A stretch of DNA of 64,000 nt from Prochlorococcus sp. MIT 0701 (GTDB lineage: Bacteria; Cyanobacteriota; Cyanobacteriia; PCC-6307; Cyanobiaceae): NCBI RefSeq assembly GCF_000760295.1, contig NZ_JNBA01000024.1, positions 52,716-116,715 of the forward strand, in the 5' to 3' direction. Positions 28,000 through 36,359 of this stretch are shown piece after piece (within the stretch, counting starts at the first letter, position 1; every line of letters begins with the position of its first letter). The translations under genes were made by a program, and so were the position numbers. The notes under the pieces are model-generated. The model was not told the DNA's origin, searched no databases, and was given only the letters and a program-made list of their open reading frames with translations.

Positions 28000-29529
28000 T
28001 TAGTTGAGTACTGCTTCAAGCTTGTCTGTTAGATCTTTGTAGAAAATTGATTTGTAATGCTGATAGCGACTTATCCTCCGTCGCCGTTCTTTAGTGGCAA
28101 GCTTGGGGTCTTTAAAGGCTTCTCCTAAACCTGCAATCGCATTCATCGCTTCTGCCCAGTCGCTGCTCTGCAAGGTGGATATCGTCAGCACATGTTGATC
28201 AAAATCGTGCATAGAACGAATCTCGTTATGTGAGTCGCAGTCGCTGGCGATGCTTGGCATTCCTAGGCATGCAGCATCGAGTACGGGAATGCCGAAACCT
28301 TCCACAAGCGAAGGGCTGAGCAGGGCAAGAGAGTTGAGATAGAGATCGAGCTTGGTGCTTTCATCCACATAACCAGTCAGCATGATGCCGGGTTCGTGGC
28401 GCACAATCTCCTGAATGGACTTGCTGTATTCGTCAACTTTGAGTTTGCCAGTGACGCACAGGATTATCCCATGGCTGCTCAGATTAGATTGGGCATAGGC
28501 CTGAGCAAGCAGTAAAAGATTTTTGCGTGCTTCCACGGAGGAGTTGAAAAGCACGTATTGGAAAGCTCCTGTGGATCTTGGCCGTTTCTTTCCTTTCGGG
28601 GAAGCACGGAGCAGGTAGCTGGTTGGTTCGTAATCCCCGATCCGATGAGGATCGGCAAGGATCCAGTCAGGAAAGTTCAGTGAGGGAGGCTGCACGATGA
28701 CTTGCTCTTGCTCTTCAATAGGCCTAGAGCCGGATTTACGTTGTTCCTCTTTTGTGAGTGCGCGGATGTGATGATGAAACTTGCTGGCAGTTGAGTTGGA
28801 GACAAATAGGCGCCTGGCCGGCAGGCAAGCTTGGAGCCTGCGGCTGAACATCAGGGAGTTTTCATTGTGCGAGACGTATTCCAACGGGATTAGATCGTGC
28901 ACTGTTTGTACGAACACAGGTAGATGGTGGGGGAGGATATTGAGCGGACAGCTGGTGAGAAGCAGGTCAAAATCTTGTAGATCAATCTGAACAGGCTTAT
29001 CTTGTTTAAGTAGAGCAGCAGTTTGGCTTGCTAAGAACACACCAGGAGCGGAAACAATGCCTTCTAGGTGTTGTAGGTAGCTGAGCCGTTCGATGCGCTT
29101 GTAGGGATTATCTATTAGGCCTAATAGTGGGAAATGGTGCAAGTCTTTTCTTTCATAACGCTTCGGTAATTGGATAAACTCAATCAGTAGATGCAGCCGA
29201 TGACTCCACTTCAAGATGGTTCGGATGAAGCCGAAGCGCTCTGCAAGAAAATTTCTATCTTTAACTTGTTTCCCTGTGGCAAGAGCCTCCAATATGCGTG
29301 CGTTTTGAATCATGCGCCGGGTGGAGCGGGGGAGCCTGCGCATGCCACGGCTGGCCAGGGTGGCAGAGAATTCAGTTAGCAGCCAAACCTCCGCGCCTGC
29401 TTCATGTAGACAGCGAATAAGCGCCTTGGTATAAACAGCAATGCCGCGATGCTCGCCTTGCTCAAGGTCGTAGCCCGTGACAAGAACACGTAGGCCATTG
29501 AATCTATTTTCTGGCATCGCTTGGCTCAT
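28000..29529 (-). CDS. GT4-like glycosyltransferase (509 residues)
   Basis: The C-terminal GT-B donor domain is clear: YVLFNSSVEARKNLLLLAQA, IMLTGYVDESTKLDLYLNS and SPSLVEGFGIPVLDAACLG, with the Glu of the nucleotide-sugar site. The N-terminal part starts VLVTGYDLEQGEHRGIAVYT and has TVHDLIPLEYV. An unusual inserted stretch (about residues 75-165, basic and poorly conserved) makes it roughly 130 residues longer than normal GT4 enzymes. Its start overlaps the upstream GT2 stop as ATGA, so the two genes form a minus-strand pair convergent with the export operon. Confidence 0.85.
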   Translation of the reverse strand: MSQAMPENRFNGLRVLVTGYDLEQGEHRGIAVYTKALIRCLHEAGAEVWLLTEFSATLASRGMRRLPRSTRRMIQNARILEALATGKQVKDRNFLAERFGFIRTILKWSHRLHLLIEFIQLPKRYERKDLHHFPLLGLIDNPYKRIERLSYLQHLEGIVSAPGVFLASQTAALLKQDKPVQIDLQDFDLLLTSCPLNILPHHLPVFVQTVHDLIPLEYVSHNENSLMFSRRLQACLPARRLFVSNSTASKFHHHIRALTKEEQRKSGSRPIEEQEQVIVQPPSLNFPDWILADPHRIGDYEPTSYLLRASPKGKKRPRSTGAFQYVLFNSSVEARKNLLLLAQAYAQSNLSSHGIILCVTGKLKVDEYSKSIQEIVRHEPGIMLTGYVDESTKLDLYLNSLALLSPSLVEGFGIPVLDAACLGMPSIASDCDSHNEIRSMHDFDQHVLTISTLQSSDWAEAMNAIAGLGEAFKDPKLATKERRRRISRYQHYKSIFYKDLTDKLEAVLN

Positions 29530-30461
29530 TGTTTCTCTAGCTTGGATAATTGCTGGTGCAATCTGAGTACTTCCTGCTCAAGACGCAGGCGATGCAGTTG
29601 AAGGGTGTGAACCTGATCGCGCCAGCTGATTAAGTCATCATTTGGACGTGGTAGAGATCCCCGTAGCACATGTGCCTCACGGGTTGTGCTGCAAAGTTCT
29701 TTGCGTAGTTCTGTTGTGGATGCTTGTTCGAGGAACTCACGCCGCCGTTGACGCAACTGATCGATATCTGCTTGGCAGCTGTCTTGTCTTTGAAGACTGT
29801 TACGTGTTGAGGAGGGGTTGTGAATCCCGCTGCATTGTGGGCACACCATTACATCCAAGCCACGTTGACGGCGTAGCTCGAAGCAGAACTGGGTATCTTC
29901 TCCGTGCACAAGGCATCCTTCATCAAAGCGAATAGCAAGGAAATCAGAATGTCGCACCAGCATGAAGGCACCGATCACGGCCGGGCTGAGTACGGGGTGG
30001 TCGCGAAGTTCGTGACTGTGGGCTGGAACCAGATTCTCAAACAGGTTGTAGGCCGAGTGGTCGTTGGTGAACCCCACGCCGTCATGGCTGATCATGCCGT
30101 CACTGCTCCGTAGACGTGCACCAATTAGGCCTGCATTGGGCGTGCTGATAAGACAGTTGATGGCGGCATCAATGGATCCTGGATCGAGAACTACATCGTC
30201 ATTGATGATTAATAGCAAATCACCTTTCGCTTGCTCTGCCAGCTTGTTGTTGTTGGAGGAGAAATGATAAGCATCGCGGCTGGCGATGCGGAGGGGATAA
30301 CAGGAAAGGTTCTCGATTGCGTTTTCTTCGTTCTTGCTGCCATTCCAGGAGCATAGAACTTCTACGTCAGCCTCAGCTAGACGGGTCGCCTCACTCAGGC
30401 TGCGCAGTAGGCGATTGAGAAGAGTCGCTGTGCGACTTACCACAAGAATTGAAAGTCGCAT
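29526..30461 (-). CDS. GT2 family glycosyltransferase with C-terminal coiled coil
   Basis: The 311-residue GT-A protein has SILVVSRTATLLNRLLRSL, the DxD-like NDDV motif (residues about 91-94) and HGEDTQFCFELRR, with the catalytic-loop ED. Together these resemble rhamnosyltransferases of family 2. The last 60 residues are heptad-like and rich in Leu, Gln and Arg, suggesting a coiled coil. The start is ATG at 30461, and it overlaps the downstream GT4 by four bases. It is probably part of the same surface-glycan pathway; the sugar is not identifiable. Confidence 0.85.
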   Translation of the reverse strand: MRLSILVVSRTATLLNRLLRSLSEATRLAEADVEVLCSWNGSKNEENAIENLSCYPLRIASRDAYHFSSNNNKLAEQAKGDLLLIINDDVVLDPGSIDAAINCLISTPNAGLIGARLRSSDGMISHDGVGFTNDHSAYNLFENLVPAHSHELRDHPVLSPAVIGAFMLVRHSDFLAIRFDEGCLVHGEDTQFCFELRRQRGLDVMVCPQCSGIHNPSSTRNSLQRQDSCQADIDQLRQRRREFLEQASTTELRKELCSTTREAHVLRGSLPRPNDDLISWRDQVHTLQLHRLRLEQEVLRLHQQLSKLEKQ

Positions 30462-31161
30462 CAGCCTGGGTGCTAATCGCCGGAGCCTATCAGTTGTTGT
30501 GAGCGCTTACTTATTCAGGCCTCGTTTGTCAGCGAGGATTAACAGCCTTAATGCCTTGTAAGCGCATCTCTTGAGCAGCTCGGCATGTCGGTTTAGGAAT
30601 GCGCTAGTGCTACTTCTTAAGACTTGATGTGATGGCTTTTTTGATTTTTTCTGGGTAGCTCTTGAGATTTTCCCATGCCTTGGGTGGGAGAAGCGTCAGT
30701 AATTCTTGATTTAGATCTCTAATGATCATGTTGTTCAGTCGAAGCTGCATCACTGTCTTGTTAATGCTTAAATATTGATTGCAGCCACCAATCAGCTGCT
30801 TCCCAAATGCTCGCAATGAGTAAGGAATAAAATTAAAAATCTGATCACTGAATTGAAATCTGACTCAAGCTTTTGTAGATGATGGTGTTTTGGCTTCCAG
30901 TCGCTAAATGTTCATGCTCAAAGTTGCAGTTAGGTAAGGAAATGTTGGCGGTATTCTCATTTTTATTGATCAATTTGATTCATGCAGAGCGATAGCATCG
31001 TGCTTGGTCGGAGTGTCGTCTTTGTCGATCGGAATCCAGGCTGAGGCTCAAGCCCTTGAATAGCTTTTTTATGCTCCTTTCGTCTGTTTTGTGCAGCTGC
31101 AGCCAAGCAAAGCGATCGGCGATGATCATGGTTGAACTGTGCGATCGGCAGGCATCAGAAG
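30462..31161. other. 700-base divergent intergenic region
   Basis: This separates a minus-strand GT2 gene from a plus-strand sulfotransferase gene and must hold promoters for both. I see no convincing gene. A minus-strand frame at 30610-30816 starts at a TTG and encodes a Lys/Leu-rich 68-residue peptide ending in ITSSLKK, which I do not recognise. The middle (about 30760-30870) is clearly more AT-rich than its flanks. It could be decayed accessory DNA. Confidence 0.4.
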
Positions 31162-31905
31162 ATGAGGTGCAGTAAACCCAATTTTCTGGGCTTGGGGGTT
31201 CAAAAAGGCGGAACCACTAGCCTGTATCGGCTGCTGAATCATCATCCTGATGTGTTTTTGCCGCAGTGGAAGGAGCTGCATTACTTCAGCTTGCATCATG
31301 GGTTAGGTGAGGCCTGGTATTCCGATTTTTTTGCTAAGGCAAAGGAAGAGCAGTGCGCTGGGGAAATTACGCCTTACTACATCTTTCATCCGTTAGCGCC
31401 TGGTCGGATCAAGGCACTAGTGCCGCATGTGAAATTGATTGTTTTGTTGCGCGATCCGGTAGAGCGAGCTTTGTCTCAGCTCTTTCACAGCATGAGGTTG
31501 GGGTTGGAGCCACTCGATCGCGATGAGGCGCTGGCGGCAGAAGCTGAACGGCTTGTTGATGCCGAGCCGGTGGTGATTGCAGGAGGACGCCATAGCAGTC
31601 ATCAGGAGCACAGCTATCTGGCCCGTAGTCGCTATGAGCGCCAGCTCGCGCGCTACGAATCCCTTTTCCCTAGGGAGCAACTCTTGTTGCTGCGCAGCGA
31701 AGACTTGTTTCTGCAGCCGGAGAGGGTCTGGGTGCAGGTCCAGGACTTCTTGGAGATTCAATTGCTGCCGCTGCCGCCGCTGCCGCGGGCGAATGCGGGC
31801 GGTGGCGAATCGGATGCTGTGCCCGTTTCTTTACGCACATCGCTTCGGCAGCAGTTGAGCTGTACTTATGAAGTGATGGAGCGTCGTTATGGATTGTCTT
31901 GGTAG
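31162..31905 (+). CDS. Sulfotransferase (heparan-sulfate/NodH-like type)
   Basis: The 247-residue P-loop enzyme has the 5'-PAPS motif GVQKGGTTSLYRLLNHHP at residues about 10-27 and the 3'-phosphate motif VLLRDPVERALSQ near 105, both in the form used by bacterial carbohydrate sulfotransferases and heparan-sulfate N/O-sulfotransferases. It transfers sulfate from PAPS to a hydroxyl or amino group, probably on a sugar. I use the ATG at 31162; the frame opens ten codons earlier at a TTG. It converges on the next sulfotransferase-like gene with only four bases between the stops. Confidence 0.88.
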   Translation: MRCSKPNFLGLGVQKGGTTSLYRLLNHHPDVFLPQWKELHYFSLHHGLGEAWYSDFFAKAKEEQCAGEITPYYIFHPLAPGRIKALVPHVKLIVLLRDPVERALSQLFHSMRLGLEPLDRDEALAAEAERLVDAEPVVIAGGRHSSHQEHSYLARSRYERQLARYESLFPREQLLLLRSEDLFLQPERVWVQVQDFLEIQLLPLPPLPRANAGGGESDAVPVSLRTSLRQQLSCTYEVMERRYGLSW

Positions 31906-31909
31906 TGCT

Positions 31910-32824
31910 TCAGATGGCCAAGATTGAGCGAAGTGCGTGCCATGCCTTCGTCTGTTGCACGATCTCCCAATCTCCTGATGCGGTGTCCTGTTGCGGCACA
32001 TTGATGAGCTCCTTGAGGCATTCGACTGAAAGTGGCGGTAGGCGCTTGCCAAGTTGGGCAGCGAGTGCTGCTAAACCGATCGGAGTGCTCCCCTGGCTGC
32101 GTCGCTGCACGATCTGGATCACTTGCGCGGCATATAGAGCGGCTGGTAGGGCATCCGCATTTGGACGCTGGTCAACTTTAGTTAGCAGTTTTCTGCTCAT
32201 ACGCGGCCATGTTCTGAGTTGGTCGGCTTCCCGAAGCACCCGTTGCAGGAGTTCCGGCACAATGGTTTTTGTGTTGTAGGGCACGCTGGAGTGCGGCCAG
32301 CCGCTGTGCAGCCAGAAGTGATCGAGTGCGTCTTGTTTGCGGCGGCAGTGGGTTGCCCAGCTCAAGGGGGATCGCTGCAGCAGATGGTCATTGCGCAATT
32401 GATGCTTGATCGCAGAGAGGACGTAATCGTCCAGAGGCCGCACCACCTGGAGGATCTGCAGGCGGTCTGCACTCAGTGCCAATCGCTGGAGCAGTTCTTG
32501 AGCTACGTCTGGACGGCGAAAGGCCAGCTCACTGAACACCTCGGAACTGAGGAGACAGCAATGAGCCCGGCTTCTTTGCCATTCCGCTTGAAGTTCTGGC
32601 AGCAATTGATCCAGATCTGGCGGTGACCCTGGCGGAAGCGCTGGGTGGTCCGGTAATAGTGCCGCGGGGAAGAGTAAATGCTGCTGTTGGTGTAGCCCTG
32701 TCTCGGGCACCAGGATTCCCCGTCTTAGCAAGGGTTTTTGCAGCATCTGTAGCTGCTGCTGCACGGCTGTGGTTCCCGTTTTGTGCCGCCCAATGTGTAG
32801 AAGTAGTAGCCGTTCATTGCTCAT
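31910..32824 (-). CDS. Sulfotransferase-like P-loop protein
   Basis: The 304-residue protein begins with LLHIGRHKTGTTAVQQQL at residues 8-25, the phosphosulfate-binding loop of a large group of bacterial sulfotransferase-like proteins. A second motif, LQVVRPLDDYVLSAIKHQL near residue 130, matches the 3'-phosphate loop. The acceptor is unknown. Its ATG overlaps the downstream sulfatase... stop as ATGA in the order sulfatase then sulfotransferase, so the two are translationally coupled on the minus strand. That pairing suggests addition and removal of sulfate on the same glycan. Confidence 0.82.
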   Translation of the reverse strand: MSNERLLLLHIGRHKTGTTAVQQQLQMLQKPLLRRGILVPETGLHQQQHLLFPAALLPDHPALPPGSPPDLDQLLPELQAEWQRSRAHCCLLSSEVFSELAFRRPDVAQELLQRLALSADRLQILQVVRPLDDYVLSAIKHQLRNDHLLQRSPLSWATHCRRKQDALDHFWLHSGWPHSSVPYNTKTIVPELLQRVLREADQLRTWPRMSRKLLTKVDQRPNADALPAALYAAQVIQIVQRRSQGSTPIGLAALAAQLGKRLPPLSVECLKELINVPQQDTASGDWEIVQQTKAWHALRSILAI

Positions 32825-34338
32825 GTCGTGACGTCCTTAGAGCGGTTGCAGCGGCGTTGCAGTTCTCCTCTAAGGCGTTTCAGCGCTCGCTGTTGATCGC
32901 CATCCAGCTTGGGTTGCTCAATCAGGTTGTGCCATTCCTGCGGGTCCACCGTCAGGTTGTAGAACTCCTCGTCACCCGTGTGATATTTCGTGTATCGCCA
33001 GGGGCCCCAACGCAGGGAGTGGTTGCCCTCCTGCCAGCTTGTGAGAGAGGCTTCTTCAAGCCTTTGCTGTCTGCTTTGGTGGCACAAAAGAGGTCGTAAT
33101 GAATGGCCATCATGGGCGCCGGTAGGCTGCTTCAGACCTTCGAGGTCAAACAGGGTGGGGAAGAGATCGAGCAAGCTCACGGGTTGATCCACCACCTTGG
33201 GCGTAGAGATCTTGTTCTGATTGGCTGGTGGTACCAGGATGAAAGGCACACGGGTGGCCTCTTCCCAGAGCGTGAACTTGCGCCAGTGCTGTTTTTCACC
33301 TAGGTGAAAGCCGTTGTCACTCCAGAGCACCACCGTGGTGTTGGCCGCCGATGGTGATTCAGCCAAGGCTTGGAGAACGCGCCCAACCTGGCGGTCTGTG
33401 AAGCTCACCGAGGCCAGATAAGCCTGAACGGCCTGTTTCCATTGGCCATGCCCGGTGATCGTGGCGTGGTCTGCTGGATTTAGTGCCCATTGCTGGGCGA
33501 TGGCGGGAACGTCGTCGAGATCGTTTTCTAAGACTCTTGGTAGTTGGATCTGATCGAGGGGATAGGCATCGAGGTCCGCTTGCGGCACGTACCAAGGCAG
33601 GTGGGGCCGGTATAGCCCCAGTGCCATAAAGAAAGGCTTTTCGGGAGGCTGTTGCAGCCAGCGGATCACTGTCTCTGCATTGAGAACGTCGGGTTGTTCC
33701 CCCTTCCGTTCATCCGGAAGTGCACCCCAGTCGAGCTGTGGACTCAACCGCCGTCCGCTGCCCCATTCCTCTTGGATGCCATGCAAGGGGCGGGGCCCCG
33801 GCAGCGGTTCCGCTGGCATCGGCTCACGCACATCCCAAAGGAAGGCCCGATCTTCACGATTGAGCCAATCCGCTCGCGCGCTGTTCTCTTGTGCCGCGCG
33901 ACGGTAGTTGTAAAGGCCGTGTAGCACCTTGCCTGCGCAGAGGGTGGTGTAGCCCTGCTGCTTGATGGCCTCGAGGTAGGTGATCGGTCGCTGCTCTTGT
34001 TCCCAGAGGGGTTCGTTTTGGTACACCCCGCTTTGCAGTGGGCTGCGGGCGCTGAACACCGCCTGCCGGCTGGCGTTGCAGTAGGGAGCAGGGCAATAGG
34101 CACGACGGAACAGAACCCCCCGTTGGGCGAGCGCATCGATGGCGGGTGTCTCTGCCCTTGGGCCCCCGTACCCCTCCTCCAGGCAACCGATCCAGCTATT
34201 GAGATCGTCAACCACCAGCATCAGGATGTTCCCGTTAGCTGCCTTGGGGCCACGCCCAGTCCAAGGCTTGAAGGCTGCTGCCACGGTGCCTAAGCCAAGC
34301 AGTGAGACCAGCGATCGCAGCATGGCCCGCCTTCGCAC
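32821..34338 (-). CDS. Cysteine-type sulfatase (iduronate-2-sulfatase-like)
   Basis: The 505-residue enzyme carries the sulfatase core. The metal-binding LVVDD is at residues 41-45, and the signature CNASR at residues 87-91 has the Cys that must become formylglycine. DNGFHLGEKQHWRK supplies further metal and sulfate ligands, and the typical EEFYNLTVDPQEWHNL tail is present. The overall pattern resembles iduronate-2-sulfatases and choline sulfatases. The N-terminus (MRRRAMLRSLVSLLGLGTVA) is a probable signal peptide, possibly Tat, so it should act outside the cytoplasm. The start is a GTG; an ATG at 34323 is possible. Activity requires a formylglycine-generating enzyme encoded elsewhere. Confidence 0.88.
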   Translation of the reverse strand: MRRRAMLRSLVSLLGLGTVAAAFKPWTGRGPKAANGNILMLVVDDLNSWIGCLEEGYGGPRAETPAIDALAQRGVLFRRAYCPAPYCNASRQAVFSARSPLQSGVYQNEPLWEQEQRPITYLEAIKQQGYTTLCAGKVLHGLYNYRRAAQENSARADWLNREDRAFLWDVREPMPAEPLPGPRPLHGIQEEWGSGRRLSPQLDWGALPDERKGEQPDVLNAETVIRWLQQPPEKPFFMALGLYRPHLPWYVPQADLDAYPLDQIQLPRVLENDLDDVPAIAQQWALNPADHATITGHGQWKQAVQAYLASVSFTDRQVGRVLQALAESPSAANTTVVLWSDNGFHLGEKQHWRKFTLWEEATRVPFILVPPANQNKISTPKVVDQPVSLLDLFPTLFDLEGLKQPTGAHDGHSLRPLLCHQSRQQRLEEASLTSWQEGNHSLRWGPWRYTKYHTGDEEFYNLTVDPQEWHNLIEQPKLDGDQQRALKRLRGELQRRCNRSKDVTT

Positions 34339-34440
34339 GGAACGTTCTCCCAGTGTCTCTCATAGTTTGTGGCATGGGCTGCGACATGGGTGAGGGCATG
34401 GGGCCCGTGGGAGGATGAACCCAATGATGGTTGATGCCGA

Positions 34441-35481
34441 ATGGGGCGGGCGCGGCTGGTACCGGAGCTCTGCCGATGGCCCGGTGATTTAGCTGCCAAT
34501 CGCCTGCATCCATCACGTGGTCCGTTTGTGCATCGGCAGCAGGCTCGTTTGCTCCGCCGTTATCGCGCTGTGCGGGCGCTGCAGGCGGCCGGTTGGTCCT
34601 GCCCACCGCTGCCACTCATGTCATCTTTAAGGGGCCTCACGGGTTTAGTTCCCCTCGATCAAACGACCCAAGCTGCGGCGCGGGGATTGCTGCAACAGCT
34701 CAATCGTGAGGCTCTTAGCAGGCTTGAGCAAAGCCTTAACGCGCAGTCGTCTCACCGCAGTGTTGTGTTGCCTGTGATCGTGAGTTGCCGCCACCGCCTC
34801 GATCGCGCTCGCCTGGCTCAAGAGGCTTTTGCCAAAGAGATGCAGCCGGGGCTGCTGCGGCCTTTAATTGTGGTGGGTCAGGAACGGCAAGCCGATTGGT
34901 CGATGCGATTCGATGCTGAGCGTCATCTGCTCACGATCAGTGTTGATGACGCTTATGAAGGTCTGCCAGCCAAGGTGATCACGTTGGTGGCGCTCCTGGC
35001 GCTGCTGCCAGAGCCCCCCCAATTGCTCAAGCTTGACGACGACGCCAGACCCGGTGATCTCCAGCAGCTGGTGCAGTTGGCCGCAACCCTTGACCAGCCG
35101 ACTCCAATCGCTGCCGGCTACCCGATCGTGACACCGACGCCATTACATCTCGATCGTGCTTGGCATCTCGGCAAGAGCCGTCGGGCCAATCACCGCTTGT
35201 TTTGTTCGCTTGGTGCGCGCGAGTGGCTGTCAGGAGGTGCTGGTTATCTCCTCAATGCACCAGCCACTCGCCTTATTCAGGGCTTCTGGTTGCACACCTG
35301 GGACTTCGTCAGCTCCATGCTTTACGAAGACGTCTGCTTGTCGATGTTGCTTCAGGCGGGTGATGCCCATTTTCACTGGTTGCAGCATCCAGCTGATCTC
35401 GGCTTGTTTAGTGAGCGCCAACAGGAAGTGGATGAAGGTCAGTGGTCCATTCCAGATGGCTTTTTGGGGTCTTCACGATGA
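34441..35481 (+). CDS. GT31-like (beta-1,3-galactosyltransferase-type) protein
   Basis: In this 346-residue protein, LLKLDDDARPGDL (about residues 195-207) resembles the K-DDD metal and donor site of family 31 galactosyl- and N-acetylglucosaminyltransferases. LSGGAGYLLNAPA matches their GG.GY.LS motif, and MLYEDVCLSMLLQAG matches the catalytic EDV block. These three elements in this order are characteristic of GT31, a family common in animal glycan synthesis and less common in bacteria. The N-terminal 60 residues are Arg-rich, and an internal ATG at residue 60 may be the true start. The next gene overlaps its stop as ATGA. Confidence 0.7.
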   Translation: MGRARLVPELCRWPGDLAANRLHPSRGPFVHRQQARLLRRYRAVRALQAAGWSCPPLPLMSSLRGLTGLVPLDQTTQAAARGLLQQLNREALSRLEQSLNAQSSHRSVVLPVIVSCRHRLDRARLAQEAFAKEMQPGLLRPLIVVGQERQADWSMRFDAERHLLTISVDDAYEGLPAKVITLVALLALLPEPPQLLKLDDDARPGDLQQLVQLAATLDQPTPIAAGYPIVTPTPLHLDRAWHLGKSRRANHRLFCSLGAREWLSGGAGYLLNAPATRLIQGFWLHTWDFVSSMLYEDVCLSMLLQAGDAHFHWLQHPADLGLFSERQQEVDEGQWSIPDGFLGSSR

Positions 35482-36359
35482 TCATTCGCCACGATCTGAA
35501 GCTGGTTTTCCTGCATGTGCCCAAGTGCGCGGGCAAGGAAATTCGTGATGTGCTGCTGACTGGTGCCGCTGAGGGGGCGGGGGAGAGTTTGTTTAATTAC
35601 AGCCATTCCACCCGGCTGCGCCGCTACGTGGATCTGGCCCATCTACCTCTCGATGATCTGACTCATTGGCCTGAGTTTCAGTGGCTTGAGCGCTACACGG
35701 TGATCGCCGCCATTCGTCACCCGTTGGCCCGCCTGCGCTCGGCTGCGAATGAATTCCACCGGCAGCGCAACAAAACAGAAGAGGCTGTGGTGAATGGCTC
35801 TGGTTTGCCTGAGCGCTGGTGCCGCGACTACATGGCAGGGTTGCCTTGGCGCCATGCCCGCCGGGATCCCCGCTACATCCATTCATTACCAATCACCACC
35901 TTCACGCATTTAGGTGATCAGCCCATGGTCGATTATCTGCTGCGCTGTCCGTCATTGCGGGATGACCTGCTTGCGCTGGCTGATCGGTTGGAGTGGCCTG
36001 ACGTGTTGAAACAGGCAATTGGCGAGCAGTTGCGTAATGCCTCAGAAGCTGAGCCTCCTGCTTGTAGCGATCCGCAGGAATGGTTGTTGGCGCAACGCTT
36101 GTATCACCGCGATTTCCAGACGTTTGGGTTCGCTTCAGGAGACACTCCGCTGCTCGGACGTCGCGCCCGCCTGATGCGTCGTCTCAGCTTGGCAGATCGA
36201 TTTTGGGCGGCGAAAGCGCTTGAACAACTCGACCCTGCGCCCTGCGAGAGTCATTCCCGCGAACTCACCGCCTGGACTCGTGAACTGCGTTGGCACTGGG
36301 GCCCCACGGCCACTCAAGTCGACCCTGACCAGCCTTGGCCTGCCACTCGATCCTGTTGA
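35478..36359 (+). CDS. Sulfotransferase family 2-like protein
   Basis: The 293-residue protein opens MIIRHDLKLVFLHVPKCAGK, where HVPKCAG is the 5'-PAPS loop of the Sulfotransfer_2 family (chondroitin and uronyl sulfotransferases). The loop RHPLARLRSAANEF near residue 80 is the 3'-phosphate site. The ATG at 35478 overlaps the stop of the GT31-like gene; the longer frame to 35442 lies inside that gene. It is followed by another family-2 sulfotransferase with a TGATG junction, making a coupled three-gene unit. The acceptor is presumably the sugar added by the GT31-like enzyme (inference). Confidence 0.82.
   Translation: MIIRHDLKLVFLHVPKCAGKEIRDVLLTGAAEGAGESLFNYSHSTRLRRYVDLAHLPLDDLTHWPEFQWLERYTVIAAIRHPLARLRSAANEFHRQRNKTEEAVVNGSGLPERWCRDYMAGLPWRHARRDPRYIHSLPITTFTHLGDQPMVDYLLRCPSLRDDLLALADRLEWPDVLKQAIGEQLRNASEAEPPACSDPQEWLLAQRLYHRDFQTFGFASGDTPLLGRRARLMRRLSLADRFWAAKALEQLDPAPCESHSRELTAWTRELRWHWGPTATQVDPDQPWPATRSC

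Noticed and set aside
30610..30816. 68-codon minus-strand frame in the 30.5-31.2 kb gap
   Set aside because: TTG start, no ribosome site, AT-driven Lys/Leu composition and no recognisable domain.
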